Of a stretch of DNA of 64,000 nt, positions 45,703 to 58,205 are shown one piece after another. Origin of the DNA: Brachionus manjavacas (Eukaryota; Rotifera; Eurotatoria; Ploima; Brachionidae); assembly GCA_019054805.1 (NCBI GenBank), contig JAHQIY010000003.1, forward strand, positions 8,556,001 to 8,620,000, written 5' to 3'. The first letter of the stretch is position 1, and each line of letters starts with the position of its first letter. Both the position numbers and the translations under genes were made by a program. The notes below the pieces were generated by a model. It was not told the origin of the DNA. It ran no database searches and was given only the letters and a program-made list of their open reading frames with translations.

Positions 45703-47343
45703 TTTAAAGTAGCAATTGTTGGTTGTCAATCAGAATAATTTTGGCTAAAGAAAGTTTGATGACGAGTAAATTCTTGGTTTTAGTTGAATTAAAATTAAAA
45801 ATTTAATATATTTGCTTTTATGCTGAATTTTTTTAGTCAAATTTAAACTCACAATTTTTTATTTTATCCCTAGGAAAAAAAAATTCATAAATAGATATTT
45901 TATTTTAATTATACTTAATTAGTTTTATTTTCAAAAAAAAAAAGTTTCCTTTTTCGTCATCTCTTTTTAACTTTAAAATTTTTTTACTCAAGACAAGAAA
46001 AAATATGATTTTTATTATAAAATTATCTTAAAATTAAAAATTTAAATAATAAAAATGAAGAAAAGAAAGATCAAATTAATTTAAGATATTTTACCTCAGG
46101 AAATTGAATACTTCAAGGTATTACACCGTTTGATTCTTGTATAAAAAATATTAAAATTAAATTTTAAATTTATTTATATTAAAAAAAATAGAAATTTTTA
46201 ATTATTCATGGTAATTAGAATCAAAAAAGAAAGAATTCTCAACACTTAACCCGATGTTTGATGGCCAAGACCACTATTACAAAAAAAAATTAGATAAGAT
46301 ATTTTTTTCATGTTGTAAAAACAAAAATTTACAAAATATTGGAGAATTTTGACGTTTTTTTAAAAAAAATTCAGATTTTTTTAAACTTTGCAAATTTTGC
46401 GAACGAGAAATTTATCGTAATTTAGGTAAATTTTAGTAAAATGTCATTTTTTTCTAAAGTAAATAATCGTAAAAAAAATTTTACATTTATTTTTTTTAGA
46501 AAATGACTTTCATTTATTTTTTTTAAATAACTTCGAACTTATTTATCTCATTTCTCAAGAAGCCTGTGTAAAATCTTGCAGAGGGATATTATTAATAGGA
46601 ACTACAAATTTTGATAACTTTTTTTTTAATTTTGTTAAATTCTGTACAAAGAGCGAAATTTTATAAAAAACCAATCAATTTATTTTCAAACTAGAGGATT
46701 TATGACCAAGGCTATTGCCTTTCGATCGTGATGCATTTTGAATAGATTTTTTGGTGTTCATGAAGGAGTTTTTGCTCGTCACAGGAAAAAAAATAAATAA
46801 ATATTTTTAATAGAGTACATTTTCTAAACAAAGTTAACATTGTTTCGAAAAATTGTTTAAAAATATTAAAGAGCGGTTTAAACAATTTTAAGGAGTGGCT
46901 TAACACTGCATATGTATCTTTATTAAGTATACTGTAATTTTTTTCTCGAGATACATTAGACCTTAGAATACTGAAAATTAGTATTAAAAAAGATGCTATT
47001 GATAAATTTTAAAATTTAACTTTTATTAAATTTAGAAAAAATTTTTAACAATTTTTTTTTACAAAAAAAATAAAATTTAACTAAAATTTGTGTAAATTTC
47101 AGTATAGTAATAAATTTCTCGTTTGAAAAATTTGTTAAGTTTAGTATGATTCGATGAATAAAATCAAAAAAATTAAATTTACAATGTCGCATTTGACACC
47201 CATTGTTAAATTTCATCTTAAATTTTAAATTTAAAAATTTTTAAAGCCGAATTTATTTGTTCGACAATGTTTTTCTTTTTATGAATCGTATTTATTGCAG
47301 TAAAAAAAAATTTACAAAAATTCAAAAAATAAAATTCAATATA
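45703..47343. other. Gene-free region between PMM and WD40 genes
   Basis: AT-rich. Two minus-strand open frames (46906-46712 and 47216-47016) are Phe/Lys/Ile-rich and look like chance. No repeat family recognised. Confidence 0.45.
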
Positions 47344-48561
47344 CTAAATTGTCCATATTTTAAGTAATCTATTGATGCAGCCAGTTAAAAATTGTCCATT
47401 AGGAAAAATATGCAAACAAGTAATAAAATCATTAAATGGCTTGACAGTTTTTAGACACTTGGCAGTGTTTACATCCCATATTTTAACATAACCATCTTTA
47501 GAGGTACTAATAATATCACCATTGTCAAGCTCTTTAACATTGCTAATAAAATCTCCTTGTTCTTCAAATGTTCTAATACATTTTCCGCTATTTTTATCCC
47601 ATAATTTCAATGTCTTGTCTGTTGAGCTTGACATTATGTCCCCATTTTTTAGCACTAACAATCGTCCAAGCCAATTTGAGTGTCCTATTAGAGTGTTTTT
47701 ACACTGACCAGTGCACAAGTCCCAAATTTTCAAGGTTCTATCTGCTGATGAGCTTATTAGCTCTCCATCTGATGTCAACTTAATATCATGCACATAATGG
47801 TTATGGCCAATTAATGTCTTAATGCAGTGACCACTTTCCAGATCCCATACTTTGATCGAGTAATCATCCGAACCACTTACAACATTTCCGTTCGACATTT
47901 CAGCTAAACAGTTCACCCAATCTTTGTGTCCTATGAGTGTTTTTAAATTTTCACCGGTAAAATAGTTCCACAGTTTAATAGTCTTGTCTGCCGAAGCACT
48001 TGCTACATCATTGCTGCTCAATATTCTCAGGTTAAACACTCTATTCAAATGTCCGTTAATGCATTTAAGTAAATTTCCTGAATTTGAGTCCCAAATTTTT
48101 ATTGAATTGTCAGAAGCGCACACAAATTCACCTGTTGGTGTCGGTTCCAACCAGTATAAATGAGAATTATGGTTATCAAATAGTTGAAAAGAAGAATATC
48201 TTAGGTTATTATATCTAAGATGTTCATGATTGAGACTTTGAAATGAATTGTTATTTATGTCAATAGAGGGGTCATTTATTAAAAAATCATAGTGGTCAAA
48301 ATCTGTTCTCATGCTCAAGTCCAAATCAGGCTCTATCCAAGAATCATTTTTTGCACTTTGTAATTGAAGCTTGTTTTTTGGCATGTTGAAACATTTCTGA
48401 ATGTCTATCTGGTGATTTTTGCATACTAAACAGATAGTCATTTCATCTTGAATGTTTATGTGACTTAGGCAAACAACAAAGCCGCATGGTAGCGTTATAG
48501 AAATTGAATTTGATTGTTGCCTGCAAAAATCGCAGGTAAAATAATTCGATTCACTTGTCAT
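47344..48561 (-). CDS. Cys-module plus seven-WD40 repeat protein
   Basis: 405-aa protein. The first about 55 residues form a possible zinc-binding module with CDFC, LPCGFVVCLSHI and CLVC spaced C-x2-C, C-x5-C-x2-H, C-x2-C, resembling a degenerate RING or B-box-like finger. A linker follows, and from about residue 130 there are seven WD40 repeats, each ending in the signature core: IKIWDS, IKLWNY, IKVWDL, LKIWDL, LKLWDK, VKIWDV and LKIWTI, enough for a complete beta-propeller. Inter-repeat GH dipeptides (NGHLNRV, IGHKDWV, IGHNHYV, IGHSNWL) are clear in four. Cys-module plus WD40 architecture occurs in ubiquitin ligases such as TRAF7, but there is no TRAF domain here, so an E3 adaptor role is only inference. 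TTTTAG ends 2 nt before the ATG, indicating a splice acceptor right at the start codon. Confidence 0.82.
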   Translation of the reverse strand: MTSESNYFTCDFCRQQSNSISITLPCGFVVCLSHINIQDEMTICLVCKNHQIDIQKCFNMPKNKLQLQSAKNDSWIEPDLDLSMRTDFDHYDFLINDPSIDINNNSFQSLNHEHLRYNNLRYSSFQLFDNHNSHLYWLEPTPTGEFVCASDNSIKIWDSNSGNLLKCINGHLNRVFNLRILSSNDVASASADKTIKLWNYFTGENLKTLIGHKDWVNCLAEMSNGNVVSGSDDYSIKVWDLESGHCIKTLIGHNHYVHDIKLTSDGELISSSADRTLKIWDLCTGQCKNTLIGHSNWLGRLLVLKNGDIMSSSTDKTLKLWDKNSGKCIRTFEEQGDFISNVKELDNGDIISTSKDGYVKIWDVNTAKCLKTVKPFNDFITCLHIFPNGQFLTGCINRLLKIWTI

Positions 48562-48869
48562 ACCTAAAATTAAGAACGAAAAACATTTTGAATTTTAATA
48601 AAATATGCTTCATATTTATTAGACTTTCAAAAAGTTAAATGGAATTTTTTCAATTAAGTGTTTAGATATCAAGAAATGATAATTAATTTGAATCTTATAT
48701 TCGTTGCATAAACCTGGGAATTTCTATTTTCTATTTAATTTGATTTTTTGTTTAAAATAAAAGGTGAAAAATATGAACTGATCTTGAAAATACAAGTGTT
48801 TGAAATTTCAGTTTAATTATTAAGAATTATTATTTAAATTTTATTTACAAAATTTATATAATTAAATAA
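48562..48869. other. Short spacer
   Basis: The space between the WD40 gene start and the protease stop on the same strand. It should hold the protease 3' end and possibly the WD40 leader. No other feature is visible. Confidence 0.4.
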
Positions 48870-51800
48870 TTACAATCGACTTTTTTGTAGAATCCAATCG
48901 TAGAAAAAAGCTACGTTTATGTAAATTCCAGTTCCAGCACAGCTAACATCACCATTTGAGACTATGCCGACTAAAGTCCATCTATTGTTAATGAACTTAA
49001 GAATCGGACCACCGGAGTCACCCTTTTAAAAAATGCAAAAATAATAGGTTTCATTTAAAAAAAAAATTTAAAAACATCTCTTACATTACAAGTGTCTTTT
49101 TTTAAAAAAATGTTTCCTGCACAAAATTGATCGATATCGATGTATTGAATGAGGCAATTTTCTTTTTTTTGCACTGTCAAGTCAACTTGCATTAAATATC
49201 TGGAAGCTATAAAAAAAAAAACCGATTACCAAATATTAAAAAAAGTAATTTTGTAATCGAAATTTCCTATTATTTTAATTTAAATCCAATTTTTAAATTT
49301 AATTATTTTTTTATATTGAATGACAGAAAAATTTGTCAAAACAAATAATTTAAATTAACTGTTTAGAAATACAAAAGTTGATGAGAGTAGAAAAAATGTG
49401 ACTGACTCTTCTAAAAAGAGAATTAATCTATATCCTTTATTTAATTTCCTGAAAATTAAATCAAATAAAACTCAAAGTTATAAAGCGGCTTTAGATAGAT
49501 TCACAATTGAATCAACCGATACAGTAGCTTTTTTTATCATTTTTCTCATCATTTTCCATCATTTGACTCAAATTTTCAGGCTGCCTAAAAAATCTCTCAC
49601 AAAAAAGAATTTTTTTAGAATTTTTGAAAAATTTAATTGAGTCATTATTTAATATTTAATTAAAAAAATTGGTTTAAATTATTAATTTTTAATCATAAGT
49701 TGACTGATTCTCAAAAATCCAATAATTTAATCAACAAAATTGACTTTTTTTTTAATAATTAAGCAATTAACCAAGGAAAGATTTAATAAATGAAGAAAAT
49801 TGCGTTCCAAAAATAAATTGAATAAAAAATTTTAAAAAGCAAAAGGAAAATTAAAAATAATTGCTAAAATAATTTAAAATGAAGTATTATTAACATATTT
49901 GAATAAAAAAAAAACACGGAAATTTGAATTATTAATTAATTTTCCTTTTGGTTTGCTTAACTGCTTATTGAAGAAATAAAAAAAGATTTTGTTTATTATT
50001 TATTTTGAACAACAAAATTAACCAATATTGACTTGAATAAGCAATTTATAAGAACTTATTTGAGTTATGCATGTGCAGTTGGTGTATCGATTTGGAACCG
50101 ATTCAATTTTGAAAATAATTTTTATTTTAAAAGCAAAAATTTGTAAATTTTTCAATTTTTTAAAAATTAAAGCCTTTGAGAATAATCAATTTTTTCAACA
50201 ATTCCACCAACAAAAAGAACTAATTCCACCAATTCATTATAGATAAAGTGGAGCTAAATGCTAAATTTTTTTAAACTACATTTTTAGCATTTTTTGTTCT
50301 AAATTTTAATGTTGGTGCTTAAGGTTTAATTTTAGGTTTAAATCACATTAAATAACAAATAATTATTTTTTATTCAAAATAAGTAAAATTTAATAAATTT
50401 GCCCTATCTTTTAGAGGTGATGTAGGTTGGCGAACTTTAAATAAGAAAAATACACTTAAAAAAGAGAAAACACACACCTTTTTTAAGCAAAACTACTAAA
50501 TTTCAACAAAGTTTTGATTCTATTTTTTACAATGAGAAAAATACATAGTTTTTAGTGTATTTTTTATCAGTTTTAAGTTTATTTTCCTCATTTAAAATTT
50601 GTTTTTTAAATAATTTCTTTAAGTGAAAATTTTTTAGTGTATACTGATATTTTCAAAGTGTATTTTTCTCATTGAAGGTTCGCCAATATTGTTTACCCAC
50701 CTTTTAGGCTGACATTGGCGCATCCCGATTAAAGATCTTTGACCATTTTGGTATTCTAAAAATTTTGAGAAATGATTGCCTGAAAGGAATAATAACAACT
50801 TGAATTAATTTAATTCAATTTCTAGAACTCTTGATACAGACTTAAAAAGCATCTTTTTAACTAAAAAAGCACTAAAAAATAAAAAAATAAAAAAATAACA
50901 AAAAAAATTAAAATTTGTTTACTATTTTGTAAAGTTTTTCTTTTTAGAACTCTAATTTTAGAAAGTTTTTAAATTTGAATAGCCATTTTCAAATATTTAA
51001 AAATATGTAAATAATAAAAAAAGAGAGGGTTCGACGTTCTTAATTAAAGTCTTTGAAAAATGTCTACCTCGTTTTTGTAATTACTCAAGCTCTTGGTAAT
51101 CAACAATGACTATAAATATATTTTATTTTAGAGATACATAACTCAAGTTAAACCAAATTTTTGCAGTTCATTTTAATTCTATTTTGGTCTAGAAATTGCC
51201 TGATTAATCAGAGATGGCTACAAAGTAAAGAAGAAACAAAATAAGATAAACCCGTTCAATTAAATTAATAATTAATTAAAAGATGATAAGAAAAGAAGAA
51301 TTTTTAAAAAAAAATTAGAAATAGTCACTTTTCTACTATAGTAAAATTTCTGCTGTAGCTTATATTATTATTGTTTCATTGTGGGATTCATAAATTATAC
51401 TCAGACATTAGGTATTTTTTAATTTTTTAAACTGAATGTAATTAAAAAAAAATTTAATATAAATAAAAATTTTTAAATTTTTTTTTATCATAATTTACGA
51501 TAAAAGATATTCTCAAATAATCTACCTTGATTCCTGGAGTTTTCTGTATAGCCCCAACCTATAGCGTATACAGTATCACCGGGTTGAACTTGGTTCAATT
51601 TTCCTAAGCAAGCAAAGCCTATTCCATAAGACAGACTAACATCGCGGTCTAGCCGAATAATGGCAATATCATTTTTAAAGGTGATCGGATCAAATCGCTC
51701 GTGCTTTTGAAAAATAAACAAATTTTTCATCAAAAAAAAAATTAATTACCATAATTATTGATTCCACTCCGTAAATATTTTTATTGTCAATAGTAGCTCT

Positions 51801-52593
51801 ATCATGAACTCCAATGTAAATTCTCATCATTTTTTCTATGCTACTGTACTTGGTGTAGGGTGCTGGATTTCCGACCAGAGTGAAAATGGAATTTCTGATA
51901 ATTCAAAAAATTTTTTATTATTTTTTATTAATTTTAACCTAATACCTTATGACACAATGTGCAGCTGTAACAACTGTTCGCTTATTTATGAGAGTTCCGC
52001 CGCATGCATGAGGCACTTTGTCTCTAGGGCCTTCTAGCCCAATTGAAACAGCCCATGGCCACGAGTTAGGTATGGCTTCTTTTCCGTTCATTATTCTCGT
52101 ATTCAGAAAACGAGGCTGAATACCGGGCATTCCACACTCTTTTAAGCTGAATTAGTATCTAAAAATTTATGTAATTGATAGTACCTTGTGGGCTGTACTT
52201 GGCAAAAAATTGGTTATTTGACGAAAGATATTTGTTTTGATGGTTTCCCAGAATTTTTTTTTTTATCGTATTCTTAAGCCATCCGAGCATATTGCGCTCT
52301 AGCTGAAACTGGTCATTTGACAAGTCTGAGCTCTCGTTTGAAAAAATTAAGTCTAATTGTTTGTTTTTTTGGTAAAAATCCTTCAGGTCATTGGTCTTTA
52401 AAAAAACGCTTGCTGTCATTAAGGCCATTATAATGCAACACAAGACAATAAAACTGATGGACACGATTATAAAACTAAGCAAGCATCGGGAACATTTTTT
52501 CGGGTTTGATGCAGACTGAAGGCCCGCCGCAGACACTTCTGGTTCAGGTCGATTTTTTGAGCTCAAATTCTCATCAACAGTATATATCATCAT
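48870..52593 (-). CDS. Type II transmembrane trypsin-like serine protease
   Basis: Six exons (52593-52199, 52146-51946, 51894-51750, 51703-51526, 49206-49085, 49022-48870) keep one frame and give 397 aa. A short cytoplasmic tail is followed by a membrane anchor (about 38-65, [20 protein letters not shown]) and a stem of about 70 residues without recognised domains. The protease domain begins after [10 protein letters not shown], the activation cleavage site (IVGG replaced by IMNG). The catalytic triad is complete: His in VTAAHCVI, Asp in [10 protein letters not shown] and Ser in CNGDSGGPI. The Asp six residues before the Ser (KKDTCNGDSGG) predicts trypsin-like cleavage after Lys/Arg. Four introns are 46-62 bp, but one of 2319 bp holds a MITE. 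It should act at the cell surface. The start at the ATG at 52593 is the first ATG of the open frame; an upstream leader exon is possible. Confidence 0.88.
50415..50700. mobile_element. 286-bp MITE in the protease intron
   Basis: CTTTTAG flanks both ends (50408-50414 and 50701-50707). The ends are imperfect inverted copies: GTTGGCGAACTTTAAATAAG with AAAAATACACTT on the left, and AAGTGTATTTTTCTCATTGA with GGTTCGCCAATATT on the right. The centre repeats the AGAAAAATACA and TAGTGTATTTTT text. No coding sequence. Confidence 0.65.
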
Positions 52594-55500
52594 TTCGAGT
52601 GTGTCAAAACGGTCCACTGATTCTTTTGCGCTCAATTACTTTTATTATTTAAATATTACAATTTAAAAGTGTTTTATTTTGCTAAAAATAATTATTTCTA
52701 AAAGTTATACAATTATGCATAAAATTCGCCCGATTCCAAAATCGATCTGTTAAAAAGAAATAAATTTCTCAATTTTTATTTAAGCCATTTGTGATAAAAA
52801 ATAAACAATGAAAAAAATGCAAAGGAAACAATGAGTGTAGAAAATTTGTTTAATTTGGTCAAATTTCTTGCTATTAGCAATATATGCTTCCTTTATTATT
52901 TTGTAGTTGAGCTAAGTTTTTACCTATTTTTTTTTAAATTTCACTAATTTTTTTTTTAATCACTAGAGTAAAAAAATTTTATGATCCGTATATCATTTAA
53001 AATTAAATTCAGTGAAAAAAAATTTTCTTTGTCAGACTAGAGAAAAATTGATAGTTTAAATAAAAAATTTTTTCTATTCGACCCTTTTATTCTGGTACTT
53101 TTTTTTAAATTTAAATGATTAACCTGAAATCAAATGCAAATTTTGTCATATTCTAAATTTTTTTTTCAAATCATTAAACGAAAACTTAAATAAGCTTGGA
53201 TAGAAAGCCTTTTCATTCAGGTTAAATTGGTCAAAAGTCTTGAATCTTGAAGCAAGCAAACAGAAGACTAAAGTCAGACTAGATTTCCAAATTGTAAGGA
53301 TCCAGGCCCTTAAATTATGAACGATGGTCTCGACTAAAATCGACCAAGCGATATTTCTTTCAAAGCTTAAACTTCAACTTTCTGCGTCAATTTTATTTAA
53401 TTTTAAATTAATCTTTTTTAGAAAAATAAAAATTAAATGAGATAAATTTCTCTTAAATAATAAGTCTAAGTCATCTAAGGGTGGAATTTATGAAAATTAC
53501 AACATCCCAATCACCTTTATACAAAAATAATCTAAAAGGTTATTAATTTTTAAAATTTTTTACGGAAATATTAGATAAAACGCGGATTAATTTTTAGGAA
53601 AAATTTCTCACATAGATAGGTGCACGTTGAAACTAAGTTGATTGTAAACAAATTCGTGTTTTAAATTCGTCAACTACAAGATTAGATAACTTAGAAACTA
53701 ACTATTTTAAGATTAATAAAAAATTGTCAAAAAGCCTTGTAAATATGGATTAAATTTAGCCAAAATTTGAGCTATCGTCATGATTCTTTAAATGAAAAAA
53801 ATGGTTTGCTAGTTCTGAAAAATTAATTTTTTGCTTTAATTTTTCATTAATTTCATTTACAAATTAGATTTGTAAATATTGAAAAAATTATTTCTACTCT
53901 AGTCTTACATTTCATGACAAATTATTTCACTACACAAAAACAAAAGCACGATAGTTCTAGCTAGACTGAAAAAAATAAAATTTGTAGTTATTTTAAAAAT
54001 TTAAGGTGGCAACTGAGAGGTTTTCTAAGTTCAATACAAAAAAATTTTGTTTCTAAATTATGTAATTTAGAAAAAAAAGCTCAGTGTAAAGAAATCAAAC
54101 AAATTCTTTTCAATGATTTTTTATAAAAGATTAGTTTAAATTTGAATTGTAAATTAAACAAATCTAATAGCACGGGTTAGTCTAGTTGTTTAGTAGTAAA
54201 TCAGACAAGAGAAGCAAGCTCTGATATTTTAATTCGATGCTAGATTTTTGACTCAATCTCAAGTGGCCTGCTTAGCCCAATTTTTTTCCAATTTTTACGT
54301 GACTTCTTGAATAAATATTAAGCGAAATTTAAAATAAAAAATAGAAATTATGAAATTCAAGCGCTCAGATATCCTTAAATATTTGCGGAAAATCCTTGAT
54401 TAACATAGGAAAACTGCTTGTGTTTGTCCAACTAAAAAAATAATGAGTTTATTTTATATGTTTTGATGATTAGATTCAAACTTTAAATTTTTCTGATTAG
54501 CGTACGAAATTTTGAAATTTTAAGTAATTATGAGCGGAAAAAAAAATAAATATAAAAGTTTGTTTAAAAGATTTATTAAGAAAAAAGTTCATTTTCTAAA
54601 GATTTTTCCATTTTAAATTTAAACTAATTAAGAGTAATTATTTTTTGATTTTTCAAAAGCTCAAAGGCATTATTTGGACGTGTTTTTTTTTAATGTATTT
54701 TTTTCATTATATTTTAGTTATGCGTCGAAGAAGATTTTCAATCACTTAATTTAAGAAAATTTATTTATTTTAAATTTATTCCAAATAAGTTCTAAAAAAA
54801 TCAGTCTTTTATTACTTTTCAATCTTTAACTTTGAACGCTTTTTTAAAATTTTAAGAATTAATATAAATTTTAGAAAAAACTGAACAAATATTCAAATTT
54901 ATTATCTGACAAAAATCTTGGCAATCGATTTTATATTTCTTTCTAAATTTAGGTGATGCAAACAATTCAGTTAGATCAGCTATTTATTTTTTAAGAAAAA
55001 CTTTTATTCTTAAAAAAATCTTTTCAATTTTAATTTTTTTCTATGCTTTTTGTTCTTATTATTGATTCTTACATAAAAATGTTTTAATTGTTATTTTTTT
55101 TATACCTCGTAGGCAAAATATTTAAAAAAATAAGAAATTTAAATAAAATGAATAAAAAATAATTGAAAAGTCTTTTTAATATATTCATAATTGAAAAAAA
55201 TATTTTCATATTTTACCTAATATTTACTTAGTTTGAAATTCCGAACTAGTTGTAGTAATAAATACCGCGACCGTTTAAGTTTAGCGCATAAAGTATGACA
55301 GCAAAAGTTTACTTTTTGTATCCATCAAACACTTAAAAACTACTTAAAAAATGCTTATTCAACTATTTAAATTTATATTTTTCTGATAGTCAGCACAATA
55401 ATAATATTAAATTAATAGAATTTTTTATTCAAATTTTATTTATTTTTTATAAGAAATTTTTTTTTCAAAACTACATCAATAGTCGAGAAAAAATATCAAG

Positions 55501-55809
55501 ATAAGAAGTTTTGAGACTTTTATTAATTTCTAATTAAATACTGGCACTAAATAAGAGTTTTGACTTGATCAATTTTTAGGGTTTTGACAACAAAATAAAT
55601 CAGTTTTTTAATTTTCAAAAAATTTTTATATAATTTTAAAAAAATTTCACTATCTACTTAAAAATAAAATTAACCTTCAAATTACAAAATATTTGGGAGG
55701 GTTTTCCTGAAAATTCTTTCAAAAAAAAATAATATAAAAAATAACGAAAATTGTTTTATTAGTTTGATAAAATTTTATTCAACATGTAACACAGGTTAAA
55801 TTTCAAAAG
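52594..55809. other. Gene-free region between protease and GPCR genes
   Basis: About 3.2 kb, AT-rich. It would contain the protease promoter on its left. A tRNA-like sequence at 54172-54245 is the only structured element noticed. No exon with conserved coding was found. Confidence 0.45.
54172..54245 (+). repeat. Degenerate tRNA-like sequence (SINE relic?)
   Basis: GCACGGGTTAGTCTAGTTGT resembles a tRNA 5' end and A box, and TTTTAATTCGATGCTAG about 45 nt later resembles a degenerate B box. The arms do not pair well enough for a functional tRNA, so it is at most a tRNA pseudogene or SINE head. Confidence 0.3.
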
Positions 55810-58205
55810 TTATTTTTTAGAATGTGGAATAGAATCTGTCACCGAGTTATTTTTCGATCCATCTGATTTAAAGCTTTCATTAAGCACATTATTGAATAAA
55901 TTTGTCTTTCTGGCTATTCTAAGCATTTTCAAGTTATGGTCATATTCGTTCAAGTTCTTTTGCATTGTTGTGTGATTTTTCAGCTCGTGGATGTATTTTA
56001 ATTGTAAGTCGTTATGGCGATATTCCGAGTAATTAAAAAAATATGATTTACTCTTTTTGCAGAACAATATTTTACTGAACTCTTTGCGGAAATTATCTAA
56101 TTTTAATAAAAAAAAAAAAACTTAATTATTTTCACTTTAAGTTCAAGTTTTGCCTTACCACTCATAACATGATAAATTAGCGGGTTTATACACGAATTTA
56201 GATACACTAAACAGTGGGCTATTTGAAAAATAACATTAGCATATGCACCGAGAGCGTTTTCCAACAAATTTGAACCAGTAAATCTAAAGAAACAATCTTA
56301 AAAAAATTTTTTTTTAATTTAATTTTTTGTACCGAAGAATATTTAGCAAGTGTATAGGAAGATAGCACACACCAAACATAGTAGCAACTATAATAAGCAT
56401 CTTGGCTGCTTTTCTCCGGGCAATTAGTTGATTCTTCATTTTGGATCTTGCGTTTGAACTGCCACTAGCAACTGTAATGCTAATATCATCAATATTAGAC
56501 TTGCTTCTAAAGCTGTAAGAACGGAAAGCTGACTTTTGAGCATTACTTTTGGTCAGCGATTTTTTTTCGTCATTCTCATTCCAAGCAATGCTCTTGTCCA
56601 AACGCCATAGAACCTTTAAGACTCGGGAGTACGTGTAAAAAATTAAAGCCATCGGCAAAATGTACAATATCAAAAAAATGGTTAGGTCAAATATGTTTTG
56701 GTAAATTTGTTCCCATGTCGGGTAACAGCTTTTAATAGAAAAAAAATAATTTTTTTATCCAATTTTAAATTTTAAATTTATTTCCTTACTAAAATATGCT
56801 TGTGTCTCTTTTCATGGTTATAACAATTGGATGAGGCAAATTAATTAAAATAGCAAATATCCATATGATCAAGATGATTATTTTGGCCCTAAATTTCGAC
56901 GCTTTAAACTTTAATGGATAAACAATGGCGTAATAGCGCTCATATGATATTGAAGTTAAAGTAAGCACACTAATGCATACTGAGATATACTAAAAATTCA
57001 AAATTTATTTAAGAAAAAAATTAAAACACTCAAATTGGATAAGAATCGGACATTATTGAGTTAAGTATCAATATTTTTTTAACTTCAAAAAAAAACTTAA
57101 CCAATTGAGTCTAAAATTTTATGCTTTAGTAAAAATATTCATTTTTCTTTGTTGTTGGATATCGATATTTACCGTGATTGATTTAAATGTTTAAATGTAC
57201 CCAGAAGTATGAATTTAAAAAAAAATAAATATTTTATCATGAAGAAAAAACAAGTTCTAAAAATAACATTAATGTTGTTCGAGTTTATTTTTGACTGGAA
57301 GTTACCACATTTGGACCCCTCCATTCTTTTTTGAAAATTTAAATTCGAAAATAAAATAAGAAAATAACTTGAACAAATTTTCAATTTACCAAGTCGATTT
57401 AAAAAAAAAATTAAAAAAAAATTAAATCACGAAAAAGCTACATTTGTTCATTTGTAGCAATTTCGCTACACCCCAAAATCATAATTCTGAAATAAATGTG
57501 CAAAGCTTCTTCTACTTATTTTAAATTGGGTACAATTTTAGAGGATTTCATATATTTTATAGAGTTACTTTTTGGGTGAAGCAGAATTTCTAAAAATTTA
57601 GCATTTTATTGAATGTATTTTTTTTTGAATAAACTTAATAAATTGATAAAAACTTAATCACAAAGTAAAGTTCGTATCCAGATAAACAAAAATTTTGGAC
57701 TTGACTCATAATTGATTCATTTTTATGAAATACCCAAAACCATTTAATTTATTTGAAAGTTTTTTGACTTTTTATACCTAAACTAAAATTTATAAAAATT
57801 TCATCTGTTGTGTGTTGATATTTAACTTTACAATGCCAAAATTTATTCCTTTGACTGATTATTATTCAAAGCTTAACTGACCTGTACATAGGGGATTATT
57901 TTGCACATAGTCTTACCAAACCACCATGTACCACTTAGATCATTAATCATTGTCGGTGGAAGACAAATTAAAATGACAAAAAAATCACCAATTGCCAAAT
58001 TTACGATAAAAATATTTGTAATAGTTCTCATTTGTGAATTTTTTAGGACAACTATAACAACCAAAAGATTACCAATAATACCGATGATAAAAATCAAAAT
58101 CGAAATGAACAAAAGGCACCATTCGAAAAGATTTAGAGAATAACTGCTCGGCTCTGTCAACTGGTTTATCGATTCGTTGAGACTATTATTTTGATACCAA
58201 TTCAT
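55810..58205 (-). CDS. Class A peptide GPCR, orexin/allatotropin receptor-like
   Basis: Five exons (58205-57882, 56989-56790, 56728-56333, 56283-56159, 56096-55810) give 443 aa with seven membrane segments. The N-terminus has Asn-glycosylation sites (NNS, NES). TM1 has the GN pair, TM2 has NLAIGD, and the first extracellular loop WWFGKTMCKIIPYVQ has the conserved Cys and strongly resembles orexin and allatotropin receptors. After intron 1 comes SISYERYYAIVYPLKF, with the DRY motif as ERY. The second extracellular loop has YCYPTW with the partner Cys. TM6 is FGVCYLP, with Tyr in place of the usual Trp. TM7 has NSCINPLIY, and helix 8 has NFRKEFSKILFC. A neuropeptide ligand is expected; the exact ligand cannot be told. 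Introns are 892, 61, 49 and 62 bp. The long third intracellular loop contains KNQLIARRKAAKML. Confidence 0.88.

Noticed and set aside
49398..49640. 80-codon plus-strand frame in the protease long intron
   Set aside because: No motif, low-complexity AT codons, no supportive splice or start context.
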